Origin: Hippasteria phrygiana
Taxonomy: Eukaryota > Echinodermata > Asteroidea > Valvatida > Goniasteridae
Direction: 5' to 3'
Assembly: GCA_037893225.1 (NCBI GenBank)
Contig: JAZGUH010000402.1
Location: forward strand, 1,612,001 to 1,676,000
Length of the DNA stretch: 64,000 bases
Positions 49,113 through 58,925 of the stretch are shown here, piece after piece. The notes under the pieces were generated by a model. It had not been told where the DNA came from. It saw nothing but the letters and a program-made list of their open reading frames with translations, and searched no databases. A program made the translations under genes and the position numbers. The first letter of the stretch is position 1. Every line of letters begins with the position of its first letter.

Positions 49113-49541
49113 GATAATTATGACTTCTATCAGCAGGGTGCATGCGATCCCTCCATTAATTTGGAATAAGAGGTCCCTGGGGGCCTATAAATTGGACTGA
49201 TTGTAGAAATATTTGTGGAAATCAAGAATTTGTGACCCGTGGCTTCCAACTCGGGGAATTCCGTTCACAAAAATGACCAATACGTAGGTCTATTTGGCAT
49301 AGAGGCGGGGGGGGGGAGGGGGGCTACATTTAGACCTGGGCCCAGAGATGGGCCACCATTTTAGGGGTGGTTTGTGGGGAGGGCCAGGGAGTATAAAAAA
49401 AAAAAATTTCCTTCAACTCTCATAAATTTGAAAAGAAAATTATTCTAGGAGTCTTAATCTTTAATTTCCAGTGAAAAAAATATTGCCACCTTACTCCTGA
49501 GCGTCACCAGGCGGCGCTCTTTCTTTCTATTGGGTTACAAA
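49113..49541 (+). promoter_or_regulatory. Leader region upstream of the HNH gene, HOR 5
   Basis: Same elements as in HOR 2. The G-run is longer than in HORs 2-4. No gene seen. Confidence 0.4.
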
Positions 49542-49647
49542 ATGAGCGCCGTATTTAGTGGAGTGGAACCACTAGAGATCAGTGAGTGGAATCTATATGA
49601 AGCAAACATGGCGGCGCCCATATGCCAAGTGTACTCGCTAAAAATAG
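49542..49647 (+). other. Putative upstream exon of the HNH transcript
   Basis: 106 nt from ATG to the AATAG/GTATGT donor, identical to the HOR 3 form. Confidence 0.45.
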
Positions 49648-49784
49648 GTATGTTTCATGTTTTGAACTATGAAATCTCACAGAAAACACAGTAATGATTA
49701 CACACATGATAGAGAACAAAATGGGTTCTGTCTTTCTTTTCTTTGTTTGCTCTCGCTGTCTTTTTATTCACATACACATTTCAG

Positions 49785-50213
49785 ATGCCTATCCGCCATG
49801 TTAATTGTTACCAACATAATGCAGATTTCTTAAACCATAGCAAAATGGATTCCATCTGGAAGGCCTTAATTAAAGGCAAGATTTTAAGAAAGACTGTACA
49901 CAGAGGCAGAAAAAATTGTAGAATATGGACAGGAAATGTCCAGCAGAAATATGGCATTATTAATGTTGTCATGCCTGGCTCAAAATCAAATTCACGCACA
50001 AGGATGCGTGTGCACAGGTTGACTTACATTGTTTATTCTGGAGTCCTTGATCTTCCCCGGGGGTATGATGTCAGTCACCTGTGCCACAACTCCTTGTGTG
50101 TGAATTTTGATCACCTGTCACTTGAGCCACACGCCATCAACACTGCAAGATCTCGTTGTAAGAGATGCCGTTTGTGTTCGGGCCATGGCCCATACAAGGA
50201 TTGTCTTCTTTAA
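49785..50213 (+). CDS. I-PpoI-like His-Me finger endonuclease, copy 5
   Basis: Intact, same protein, complete leader and intron signals upstream. Confidence 0.78.
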   Translation: MPIRHVNCYQHNADFLNHSKMDSIWKALIKGKILRKTVHRGRKNCRIWTGNVQQKYGIINVVMPGSKSNSRTRMRVHRLTYIVYSGVLDLPRGYDVSHLCHNSLCVNFDHLSLEPHAINTARSRCKRCRLCSGHGPYKDCLL

Positions 50214-53200
50214 AATGTAATTAAGGAGAACTTTTTGGCTCACCATTAAGTTTGATAACTGAAATTGCTCACCATTTTTTGATGCTACACTTTTTGCTTT
50301 TATAATTCATTTTTAATTGAAACGTATGCTGTAATTGTGCTCACTCTGAATTCTTTGCCAATCCACATCTGGAGGGATTGCTGACTTGGGTTCCAGTTGC
50401 CCTTTCTTTTTCTACAATGACTTGGCACAGTTGTACAAGTTATATCGTTGTGCCCTACACTTTGCCCTTCGTATTTTATAATGTGTGCTCCTAGCCCGTT
50501 GGGAATGATATTTTTCTTTTCTGTCCATTTCAGCCAGACTTTTGGCAGCTGCAGATCCTGGCAAAACAGGACAACCTGCAGCTTCACACTTGAGGATGAT
50601 TAAGTTGGCATGGCCATTGTTGACAAGGTGAACTGCGCTGTGGTCTCTTGAGAGAGCATTTCTGGAAAAGGTTAGTGTCCCTTTTGGATTAGTACTTGAA
50701 AAAGCATGGTTCATGGACTCTGCTTTTTGTGTACTTGTCCCATATCTGGTTTTTTGCATTGCCTCGTGACCAATTCTCTTCTGAATTTTCAGTAAAAGCA
50801 GTTTCTTGTCAGACTCGAGCATTTTCAGTTTTCCCCTAACATGGACGGGAAGGTAGGGAAATCTGTTATTGCCATTGCAAACCAAGGACCGCTTTTTGCA
50901 AAGGTTGTGGCGACCTTGGTAACATTCGGGAATGGTTGAGGCAGCCTGTTCAGCCATGTCATACATTTGGGCAAAGTTTCTCCCACATTTCTTGAGGATT
51001 GCCCCTGCTTCTGCTTGTACCCTGTGACTTACATCGTCACCTAACCGGTCTTGTATCTTTTTTTTTTTCATTTTTAGTTCTACCAGGCATCATGTCACCA
51101 CTGAATTTGGCCCGACTGATTGCTGAACTGAGTGATCGATTTAAGTAAGGTGGGTCAAAAAAGTGTTCTGGCTCGATACCTGCTTTAATTCTCATCTGAG
51201 ACATAAAACCTTTTGCCATACACCCGTCCGCATCGCTTGTTACTCTTTCTGCCAACAAGGGTTCCTTACACTCTAGAAGTTTCTTGGCACAACATTGAAT
51301 TCCCCCTTCTCTTTCATCCCCCATGTTGTAATTTGCTGGGCGTGTAGCACTACAAGAATCTGTGTGCTCGGAACACTTGTTACTGCTGTGTTTGCCCGAC
51401 ATTTGATTTGCACATTTACAGAGTTTATTCTCGTGGTGGTACATTACTACCATTTTTTTGGTGGTTACATTCTCACATACTACGTCCCTAGTTTGGGTTG
51501 CCGGCACAAATGGTGTTTTTTTCCGACAGTTTCTCAAGGGGTTATTGTATTGTCTATCTAATTCGACAGCAATCGGTTTTTCTCTGTCATAGCCCTGTAA
51601 TTCTTAAATACCTTTGACCAGTTTTCTCTTTTCAGCCATACATCTAACATTTTCATTGATAATAATGTCCCCACATTTGCTTGCTGTTTTCTGCAGCCCA
51701 CTGATTGAAGGAACAGTTGTACCCAATGCTGTCAAAAGTCGTCTTGCTCCTGTGGCTGCAATACCCGTGTTGAGGAGACCAACCTAAAAGGTATGATGTC
51801 AGTATGATGTCAGTCACCTGTGCCACAACTCCTTGTGTGTGAATTTTGATCACCTGTCACTTGAGCCACACGCCATCAACACTGCAAGATCTCGTTGTAA
51901 GAGATGCCGTTTGTGTTCGGGCCATGGCCCATACAAGGATTGTCTTCTTTAAAATGTAATTAAGGAGAACTTTTTGGCTCACCATTAAGTTTGATAACTG
52001 AAATTGCTCACCATTTTTTGACGCTACACTTTTTGCTTTTATAATTCATTTTTAATTGAAACGTATGCTGTAATTGTGCTCACTCTGAATTCTTTGCCAA
52101 TCCACATCTGGAGGGATTGCTGACTTGGGTTCCAGTTGCCCTTTCTTTTTCTACAATGACTTGGCACAGTTGTACAAGTTATATCGTTGTGCCCTACACT
52201 TTGCCCTTCGTATTTTATAATGTGTGCTCCTAGCCCGTTGGGAATGATATTTTTCTTTTCTGTCCATTTCAGCCAGACTTTTGGCAGCTGCAGATCCTGG
52301 CAAAACAGGACAACCTGCAGCTTCACACTTGACTGAGGATGATTAAGTTGGCATGGCCATTGTTGACAAGGTGAACTGCGCTGTGGTCTCTTGAGAGAGC
52401 ATTTCTGGAAAAGGTTAGTGTCCCTTTTGGATTAGTACTTGAAAAAGCATGGTTCATGGACTCTGCTTTTTGTGTACTTGTCCCATATCTGGTTTTTTGC
52501 ATTGCCTCGTGACCAATTCTCTTCTGAATTTTCAGTAAAAGCAGTTTCTTGTCAGACTCGAGCATTTTCAGTTTTCCCCTAACATGGACAGGAAGGTAGG
52601 GAAATCTGTTATTGCCATTGCAAACCAAGGACCGCTTTTTGCAAAGGTTGTGGCGACCTCGGTAACATTCGGGAATGGTTGAGGCAGCCTGTTCAGCCAT
52701 GTCATACATTTGGGCAAAGTTTCTCCCACATTTCTTGAGGATTGCCCCTGCTTCTGCTTGTACCCTGTGACTTACATCGTCACCTAACCGGTCTTGTATC
52801 TTTTTTTTTTCATTTTTAGTTCTACCAGGCATCATGTCACCACTGAATTTGGCCCGACTGATTGCTGAACTGAGTGATCGATTTAAGTAAGGTGGGTCAA
52901 AAAAGTGTTCTGGCTCGATACCTGCTTTAATTCTCATCTGAGACATAAAACCTTTTGCCATACACCCGTCCGCATCGCTTGTTACTCTTTCTGCCAACAA
53001 GGGTTCCTTACACTCTAGAAGTTTCTTGGCACAACATTGAATTCCCCCTTCTCTTTCATCCCCCATGTTGTAATTTGCTGGGCGTGTAGCACTACAAGAA
53101 TCTGTGTGCTCGGAACACTTGTTACTGCTGTGTTTGCCTGACATTTGATTTGCACATTTACAGAGTTTATTCTCGTGGTGGTACATTACTACCATTTTTT

Positions 53201-53533
53201 TGGTGGTTACATTCTCACATACTACGTCCCTAGTTTGGGTTGCCGGCACAAATGGTGTTTTTTCCCGACAGTTTCTCAAGGGGTTATTGTATTGTCTATC
53301 TAATTCGACAGCAATCGGTTTTTCTCTGTCATAGCCCTGTAATTCTTAAATACCTTTGACCAGTTTTCTCTTTTCAGCCATACATCTAACATTTTCATTG
53401 ATAATAATGTCCCCACATTTGCTTGCTGTTTTCTGCAGCCCACTGATTGAAGGAACAGTTGTACCCAATGCTGTCAAAAGTCGTCTTGCTCCTGTGGCTG
53501 CAATACCCGTGTTGAGGAGACCAACCTAAAAGG
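50064..53533. repeat. Tandem array of about 1743 bp units, HOR 5
   Basis: Two units, junction at 51790. The first unit has GCTCACC (internal type) but lacks CTGA (first type), so it is a recombinant. Confidence 0.92.
50412..51783 (-). pseudogene. Mutator-like transposase body, unit 23
   Basis: No CTGA insert, 219-residue C-terminal ORF, ECYQGR variant, A11 tract. Confidence 0.74.
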
Positions 53534-54068
53534 CCATGTTTGGAGTTGCAGTGCGTCGGCCTCTGCTGACCTGAGGTATCTCTGAGTACAGCTTCTTCCT
53601 TCCTGTCGAGAAGTAGCACTTGTTGCATGACAGCACCTCTGAAACAGCAAGGCCCCGGTGTGTTTCTTGCTCTGCCTGTAGCTGAGGCCAGCCATCACAG
53701 TCAGGATTCGCATGCTGATGGTCCAGGGTAGCTCGAACACTTGTCTCAACTGTAGTGTTGACATGAACAATTCTGTAGCCGCCTGGGTTCAAGTTGTCGG
53801 CTCCTTCCCTCTGGAGTCTGCTTATCGGCGTTATTTCCTCAATTTTCGGTCGCAGCACCATCATAGTTTTATTAGTTCTGGCACCTGGTGGGTTGTAGAA
53901 AGAACCTCGCTCATCTCTGGGAAAGGCCAGTTGCAATTGTTCATTTGTGGGTCTGAAATAGAAAGATGAAACATCAGCCTTTTCTCTTATCAACTGACAT
54001 GTCAGACCATTGCCTTTTTTTAAATAGGCTTTTTTCATCTTAAACATGCCCTTTCTGTAGCGAACCAT
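52323..54068 (-). pseudogene. Mutator-like transposase, best-preserved full copy, unit 24
   Basis: The only copy with both the N-terminal part (ORF 54068-53526) and an A10 tract joining the C-terminal half into one 318-codon ORF (53279-52323). The remaining lesions are the shared in-frame TAG after PNMAF, the shared TAA before ELQGYD, and the CTGA insert at the 3' end. All three predicted DDE residues (ELDRQYNN, VTSDADGC, QKAESMN) lie in one frame. Private change NCREK, shared with unit 2. Confidence 0.8.
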
Positions 54069-54500
54069 GGTGGACCTTTCAGTTGGTGAGTAATTAGGGT
54101 TATGAAGAGTTTTGTTTATTCCATGTCACTATGAACAACAAAAGAATAATGGTGCACTAACAATAAACATCCATTGCAAAGCTATTGCATTTCATTCAGT
54201 GCATGCTTAAGTTACTGCTTCCCTGTTGTTCCAATAACCAAAGGCATTTTCTAAATATGAACTAGTTGGTGAAATGAAAATTATTAAATTCATAAAGCAA
54301 GTCAAAATGAATTCGATTTGTGACATTTCTCTTTTCTTCAGAGTTTTGGCTTATCTTGCCTAATAGTATAGTTTGAAAAAATGTCTGCGCAGTACAATAA
54401 TGTCAACACTAGTTAACTAGTGCACGCCCCAACCAGTTGATTGTTTCAGAACCATTTATAGCCTTTCTCCAATTTGATTTCTGTAATAGCCAACCGGTAC

Positions 54501-54597
54501 CTCTTTCACAGTTTTCACCCACAAAACCATCGCTGCACCGGCAGACTACTGCGACGTTTACCCCCCGTACACGTGGCTCCATTCTGACACGGATCCA
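54501..54597 (-). pseudogene. EGF-like domain exon with 21 bp deletion
   Basis: A 21 bp deletion directly beside the splice acceptor removes the first cysteine segment (GPCHESV). The rest matches the other copies, including the G-run frameshift. Confidence 0.55.
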
Positions 54598-54663
54598 CTG
54601 TGAACATAAAAACCCAATCACAAACAGATTAGCCTATTTGGTTCAGCACTATCGTATATGGAT

Positions 54664-54880
54664 TGTGGCCCTGAAGGGACATGCACACTGCGCACATTTT
54701 CTGCGCACATTTTCTGCGCACATTTTCTGCGCACATTTTCTGCGCACATTTTCTGCGCACATTTTCTGCGCACATTTTCTGCGCACATTTTCTGCGCACA
54801 TTTTCTGCGCACATTTTCTGCGCACATTTTCTGCGCACATTTTCTGCGCACATTTTCTGCGCATGTCCCTTTAGGGCCAC
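54664..54880. mobile_element. MITE-like unit with 13-bp minisatellite (shortest array)
   Basis: Inverted repeats 54664-54682 and 54862-54880 surround about 13.5 units, the fewest of the six. The right flank is the longest version (to GTGATCCCTCC). Confidence 0.6.
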
Positions 54881-55356
54881 GATAATTATGACTTCTATCA
54901 GCAGGGTGCATGCCACTAAATCTGTGAAAATCACTGCGCGCGAGCTCATTAATATTTTGTGATCCCTCCATTAATTTGGAATAAGAGGTCCCTGGGGCCT
55001 ATAAATTGGACTGATTGTAGAAATATTTGTGGAAATCAAGAATTTGTGACCCGTGGCTTCCAACTCGGGGAATTCCGTTCACAAAAATGACCAATACGTA
55101 GGTCTATTTGGCATAGAGGCGGGGGGGGGGGAGGGGGGCTACATTTAGACCTGGGCCCAGAGATGGGCCACCATTTTAGGGGTGGTTTGTGGGGAGGGCC
55201 AGGGAGTATAAAAAAAAAAAATTTCCTTCAACTCTCATAAATTTGAAAAGAAAATTATTCTAGGAGTCTTAATCTTTAATTTCCAGTGAAAAAAATATTG
55301 CCACCTTACTCCTGAGCGTCACCAGGCGGCGCTCTTTCTTTCTATTGGGTTACAAA
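54881..55356 (+). promoter_or_regulatory. Leader region upstream of the HNH gene, HOR 6
   Basis: Same elements as in HOR 2, with the longest G-run of the five copies (about 55122-55137). No gene seen. Confidence 0.4.
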
Positions 55357-55462
55357 ATGAGCGCCGTATTTAGTGGAGTGGAACCACTAGAGATCAGTGA
55401 GTGGAATCTATATGAAGCAAACATGGCGGCGCCCATATGCCAAGTGTACTCGCTAAAAATAG
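55357..55462 (+). other. Putative upstream exon of the HNH transcript
   Basis: 106 nt with the GTATGT donor at 55463; same as HORs 3 and 5. Confidence 0.45.
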
Positions 55463-55599
55463 GTATGTTTCATGTTTTGAACTATGAAATCTCACAGAAA
55501 ACACAGTAATGATTACACACATGATAGAGAACAAAATGGGTTCTGTCTTTCTTTTCTTTGTTTGCTCTCGCTGTCTTTTTATTCACATACACATTTCAG

Positions 55600-56028
55600 A
55601 TGCCTATCCGCCATGTTAATTGTTACCAACATAATGCAGATTTCTTAAACCATAGCAAAATGGATTCCATCTGGAAGGCCTTAATTAAAGGCAAGATTTT
55701 AAGAAAGACTGTACACAGAGGCAGAAAAAATTGTAGAATATGGACAGGAAATGTCCAGCAGAAATATGGCATTATTAATGTTGTCATGCCTGGCTCAAAA
55801 TCAAATTCACGCACAAGGATGCGTGTGCACAGGTTGACTTACATTGTTTATTCTGGAGTCCTTGATCTTCCCCGGGGGTATGATGTCAGTCACCTGTGCC
55901 ACAACTCCTTGTGTGTGAATTTTGATCACCTGTCACTTGAGCCACACGCCATCAACACTGCAAGATCTCGTTGTAAGAGATGCCGTTTGTGTTCGGGCCA
56001 TGGCCCATACAAGGATTGTCTTCTTTAA
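55600..56028 (+). CDS. I-PpoI-like His-Me finger endonuclease, copy 6
   Basis: Intact, same protein. This is the only copy next to a single, un-duplicated transposase, so it best shows the original two-gene arrangement. Confidence 0.78.
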   Translation: MPIRHVNCYQHNADFLNHSKMDSIWKALIKGKILRKTVHRGRKNCRIWTGNVQQKYGIINVVMPGSKSNSRTRMRVHRLTYIVYSGVLDLPRGYDVSHLCHNSLCVNFDHLSLEPHAINTARSRCKRCRLCSGHGPYKDCLL

Positions 56029-56226
56029 AATGTAATTAAGGAGAACTTTTTGGCTCACCATTAAGTTTGATAACTGAAATTGCTCTCCATTTTTTGATGC
56101 TACACTTTTTGCTTTTATAATTCATTTTTAATTGAAACGTATGCTGTAATTGTGCTCACTCTGAATTCTTTGCCAATCCACATCTGGAGGGATTGCTGAC
56201 TTGGGTTCCAGTTGCCCTTTCTTTTT

Positions 56227-57806
56227 CTACAATGACTTGGCACAGTTGTACAAGTTATATCGTTGTGCCCTACACTTTGCCCTTCGTATTTTATAATGTG
56301 TGCTCCTAGCCCGTTGGGAATGATATTTTTCTTTTCTGTCCATTTCAGCCAGACTTTTGGCAGCTGCAGATCCTGGCAAAACAGGACAACCTGCAGCTTC
56401 ACACTTGAGGATGATTAAGTTGGCATGGCCATTGTTGACAAGGTGAACTGCGCTGTGGTCTCTTGAGAGAGCATTTCTGGAAAAGGTTAGTGTCCCTTTT
56501 GGATTAGTACTTGAAAAAGCATGGTTCATGGACTCTGCTTTTTGTGTACTTGTCCCATATCTGGTTTTTTGCATTGCCTCGTGACCAATTCTCTTCTGAA
56601 TTTTCAGTAAAAGCAGTTTCTTGTCAGACTCGAGCATTTTCAGTTTTCCCCTAACATGGACAGGAAGGTAGGGAAATCTGTTATTGCCATTGCAAACCAA
56701 GGACCGCTTTTTGCAAAGGTTGTGGCGACCTCGGTAACATTCGGGAATGGTTGAGGCAGCCTGTTCAGCCATGTCATACATTTGGGCAAAGTTTCTCCCA
56801 CATTTCTTGAGGATTGCCCCTGCTTCTGCTTGTACCCTGTGACTTACATCGTCACCTAACCGGTCTTGTATCTTTTTTTTTTTCATTTTTAGTTCTACCA
56901 GGCATCATGTCACCACTGAATTTGGCCCGACTGATTGCTGAACTGAGTGATCGATTTAAGTAAGGTGGGTCAAAAAAGTGTTCTGGCTCGATACCTGCTT
57001 TAATTCTCATCTGAGACATAAAACCTTTTGCCATACACCCGTCCGCATCGCTTGTTACTCTTTCTGCCAACAAGGGTTCCTTACACTCTAGAAGTTTCTT
57101 GGCACAACATTGAATTCCCCCTTCTCTTTCATCCCCCATGTTGTAATTTGCTGGGTGTGTAGCACTACAAGAATCTGTGTGCTCGGAACACTTGTTACTG
57201 CTGTGTTTGCCTGACATTTGATTTGCACATTTACAGAGTTTATTCTCGTGGTGGTACATTACTACCATTTTTTTGGTGGTTACATTCTCACATACTACGT
57301 CCCTAGTTTGGGTTGCCGGCACAAATGGTGTTTTTTTTGCCGACAGTTTCTCAAGGGGTTATTGTATTGTCTATCTAATTCGACAGCAATCGGTTTTTCT
57401 CTGTCATAGCCCTGTAATTCTTAAATACCTTTGACCAGTTTTCTCTTTTCAGCCATACATCTAACATTTTCATTGATAATAATGTCCCCACATTTGCTTG
57501 CTGTTTTCTGCAGCCCACTGATTGAAGGAACAGTTGTACCCAATGCTGTCAAAAGTCGTCTTGCTCCTGTGGCTGCAATACCCGTGTTGAGGAGACCAAC
57601 CTAAAAGGCCATGTTTGGAGTTGCAGTGCGTCGGCCTCTGCTGACCTGAGGTATCTCTGAGTACAGCTTCTTCCTTCCTGTCGAGAAGTAGCACTTGTTG
57701 CATGACAGCACCTCTGAAACAGCAAGGCCCCGGTGTGTTTCTTGCTCTGCCTGTAGCTGAGGCCAGCCATCACAGTCAGGATTCGCATGCTGATGGTCCA
57801 GGGTAG
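56227..57806 (-). pseudogene. Mutator-like transposase, single copy truncated by LTR, unit 25
   Basis: The N-terminal part survives only from 57806 down to the shared TAG (57603-57601); the rest is beyond the retrotransposon. No CTGA insert (219-residue C-terminal ORF). A11 tract. The T-run near 57331 is expanded and followed by GCC, adding a frameshift before PATQTRDVV. Private change Arg to His (SATHPAN). Confidence 0.77.
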
Positions 57807-58123
57807 TGTCGCGTGCGGTATTTCCGTCCCGTCGGCGGGAGAGGAAACTATAGAGGGCGCTCTCTCTTCTTCTGCGTCCCGTCCGTCCAGCACCTGATGA
57901 TGTTACTGAATGTCGACAATAAATTTATATTCCCGGATTCGTTTGGTTGAAATATACGACCAGGCAGTATTATTTTCTTCTGATAAAATACAGGGACTCA
58001 ACAAAAGTAAAGGAGACTTCTGTGTACAGTTGAACAATCATTTATTAAGACTAACTCCAAAACATTCAGCTCCTATACAGGAAATAGCTTTGACAATAAT
58101 TGGCCCTGCTAATTCTTATCTCA
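57807..58123 (-). repeat. 3' LTR of the Ty3/gypsy element
   Basis: The 317 bp LTR begins TGAGATAAG and ends CGCGACA on the minus strand, the usual TG...CA ends. The left border is exact from comparison with the uninterrupted repeat copies. The right border is inferred from the adjacent purine tract. Confidence 0.75.
57923..57929 (-). promoter_or_regulatory. TATA box in the LTR
   Basis: TATAAAT on the minus strand in the middle of the LTR, placed to start transcription roughly 25-35 bp further on (near 57890-57900). Confidence 0.5.
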
Positions 58124-58135
58124 ACCGCCCTCTAT
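58124..58135 (-). other. Putative polypurine tract
   Basis: ATAGAGGGCGGT on the minus strand lies directly before the LTR's TGAG. It is purine-rich apart from T and C positions, so somewhat degenerate as a plus-strand primer. Confidence 0.45.
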
Positions 58136-58140
58136 AATAA

Positions 58141-58625
58141 CTGAGTTTACTCCGCCAGTTCCTAACTGGATACACGTCAGCTCCCAGCTGAGTTTACTCC
58201 GCCAGTTCCCAACTGGATACACGTCAGCTCCTAGCTGAATTTACTCCGCCAGTTCCCAACTGGATACACGTCAGCTCCTAGCTGAAATTACTCCGCCAGT
58301 TCCCAACTGGATACACGTCAGCTCCTAGCTGAATTTACTCCGCCAGTTCCAAACTGGATACACGTCAGCTCCTAGCTGAAATTACTCCGCCAGTTCCAAA
58401 CTGGATACACGTCAGCTCCTAGCTGAAATTACTCCGCCAGTTCTTAACTGGATACACGTCAGCTCCTAGCTGAAATTACTCCTCCAGTTCCTAACTGAAT
58501 ACACGTCAGCTCCTAGCTGAAATTACTCCGCGAGTTCCTAACTGGATACACGTCAGCTCCTAGCTGAAATTACTCCGCCAGTTCCTAACTGGATACACGT
58601 CAGCTCCTAGCTGAAATTACTCCTC
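58141..58625. repeat. 47-bp minisatellite with paired hairpins
   Basis: About 10.3 copies of a 47-bp unit. Each holds two short inverted repeats: CCAGTT-n3-AACTGG and CAGCT-n3-AGCTG. The loop bases of the first vary (CCT, CCC, CCA, CTT) while most stems are kept. Two units have broken stems (about 58483-58497 and 58531-58546). It lies between the zinc-finger ORF and the polypurine tract, so it would be in the 3' untranslated part of the genomic RNA. Confidence 0.92.
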
Positions 58626-58642
58626 CTGTGATAGAGCAAGGC

Positions 58643-58816
58643 CTACGCTGACATCGCAGTGTGACGTTTTAAGTCCTCAAATCTGACGAACGCCGCCGAA
58701 CACTGGGGGCAGCGATGACGCTCCCTTTCCCGCTGATGTGTCTCCTCATGTCGCTGGAGATTCCACCTTCTCCAAAACATCTGCCCACAAGTTCTGCACT
58801 TTAACACTGGCCTCAT
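58643..58816 (-). CDS. C2H2 zinc-finger accessory ORF
   Basis: 57 residues, ATG at 58816-58814, TAG at 58645-58643. The first finger is complete: Cys7, Cys10, Trp15, Leu20, His23, His27 (C-x2-C-x12-H-x3-H). The second has Cys36, Cys39, Phe43, Leu49 and His52 but ends at the stop before a fourth ligand. It sits after pol where some retroelements carry env. A good splice acceptor lies just upstream, so it may be made from a spliced RNA. It could be a captured host finger or a decayed remnant of a larger ORF. Nucleic-acid binding is inferred from the fold. Confidence 0.6.
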   Translation of the reverse strand: MRPVLKCRTCGQMFWRRWNLQRHEETHQRERERHRCPQCSAAFVRFEDLKRHTAMSA

Positions 58817-58824
58817 TGTGATTC

Positions 58825-58846
58825 CTGATGAAAAGAAGGAACAAAA
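58825..58846 (-). other. Splice acceptor before the zinc-finger ORF
   Basis: On the minus strand a pyrimidine-rich tract (TTTTGTTCCTTCTTTTCATCAG) ends in AG eight bases before the ATG. No donor in gag or the leader can be assigned because the 5' end is outside the window. Confidence 0.45.
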
Positions 58847-58925
58847 TTTGTCTGAATTTCCCTTCCATTAAAAGAACTGTATTAGATTAGATATACACAG
58901 CAGCATGTCTCCTCTGGCCGTCCAT

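Larger units (their letters stand above)
48215..54068. repeat. Higher-order repeat 5 (2 inner units)
   Basis: Blocks: spacer 48215-48646, no gene seen; EGF-like pseudo-exon 48647-48764; minisatellite 48832-49112; leader 49113-49784; HNH 49785-50213; two transposase units to 54068. It is 5854 bp long, close to HOR 2. Confidence 0.9.
54069..57806. repeat. Higher-order repeat 6 (1 unit, cut by LTR element)
   Basis: Blocks: spacer 54069-54500, no gene seen; EGF-like pseudo-exon 54501-54597; minisatellite 54664-54880; leader 54881-55599; HNH 55600-56028; one transposase unit. No doubled junction exists here, so HNH and transposase stand once each in convergent order. This is the simplest form and probably the ancestral layout. 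The right end is broken by the LTR at 57807. Confidence 0.9.

Noticed and set aside
1..57806. The array as a pure assembly artefact.
   Set aside because: Units carry private substitutions, indels, a mobile insertion and different array sizes, which argues for real copies, although exact unit numbers would need long reads.
57549..57893. Minus-strand ORF joining LTR sequence to the transposase region.
   Set aside because: It is a chance fusion across the insertion border; its transposase portion is in a non-coding frame.
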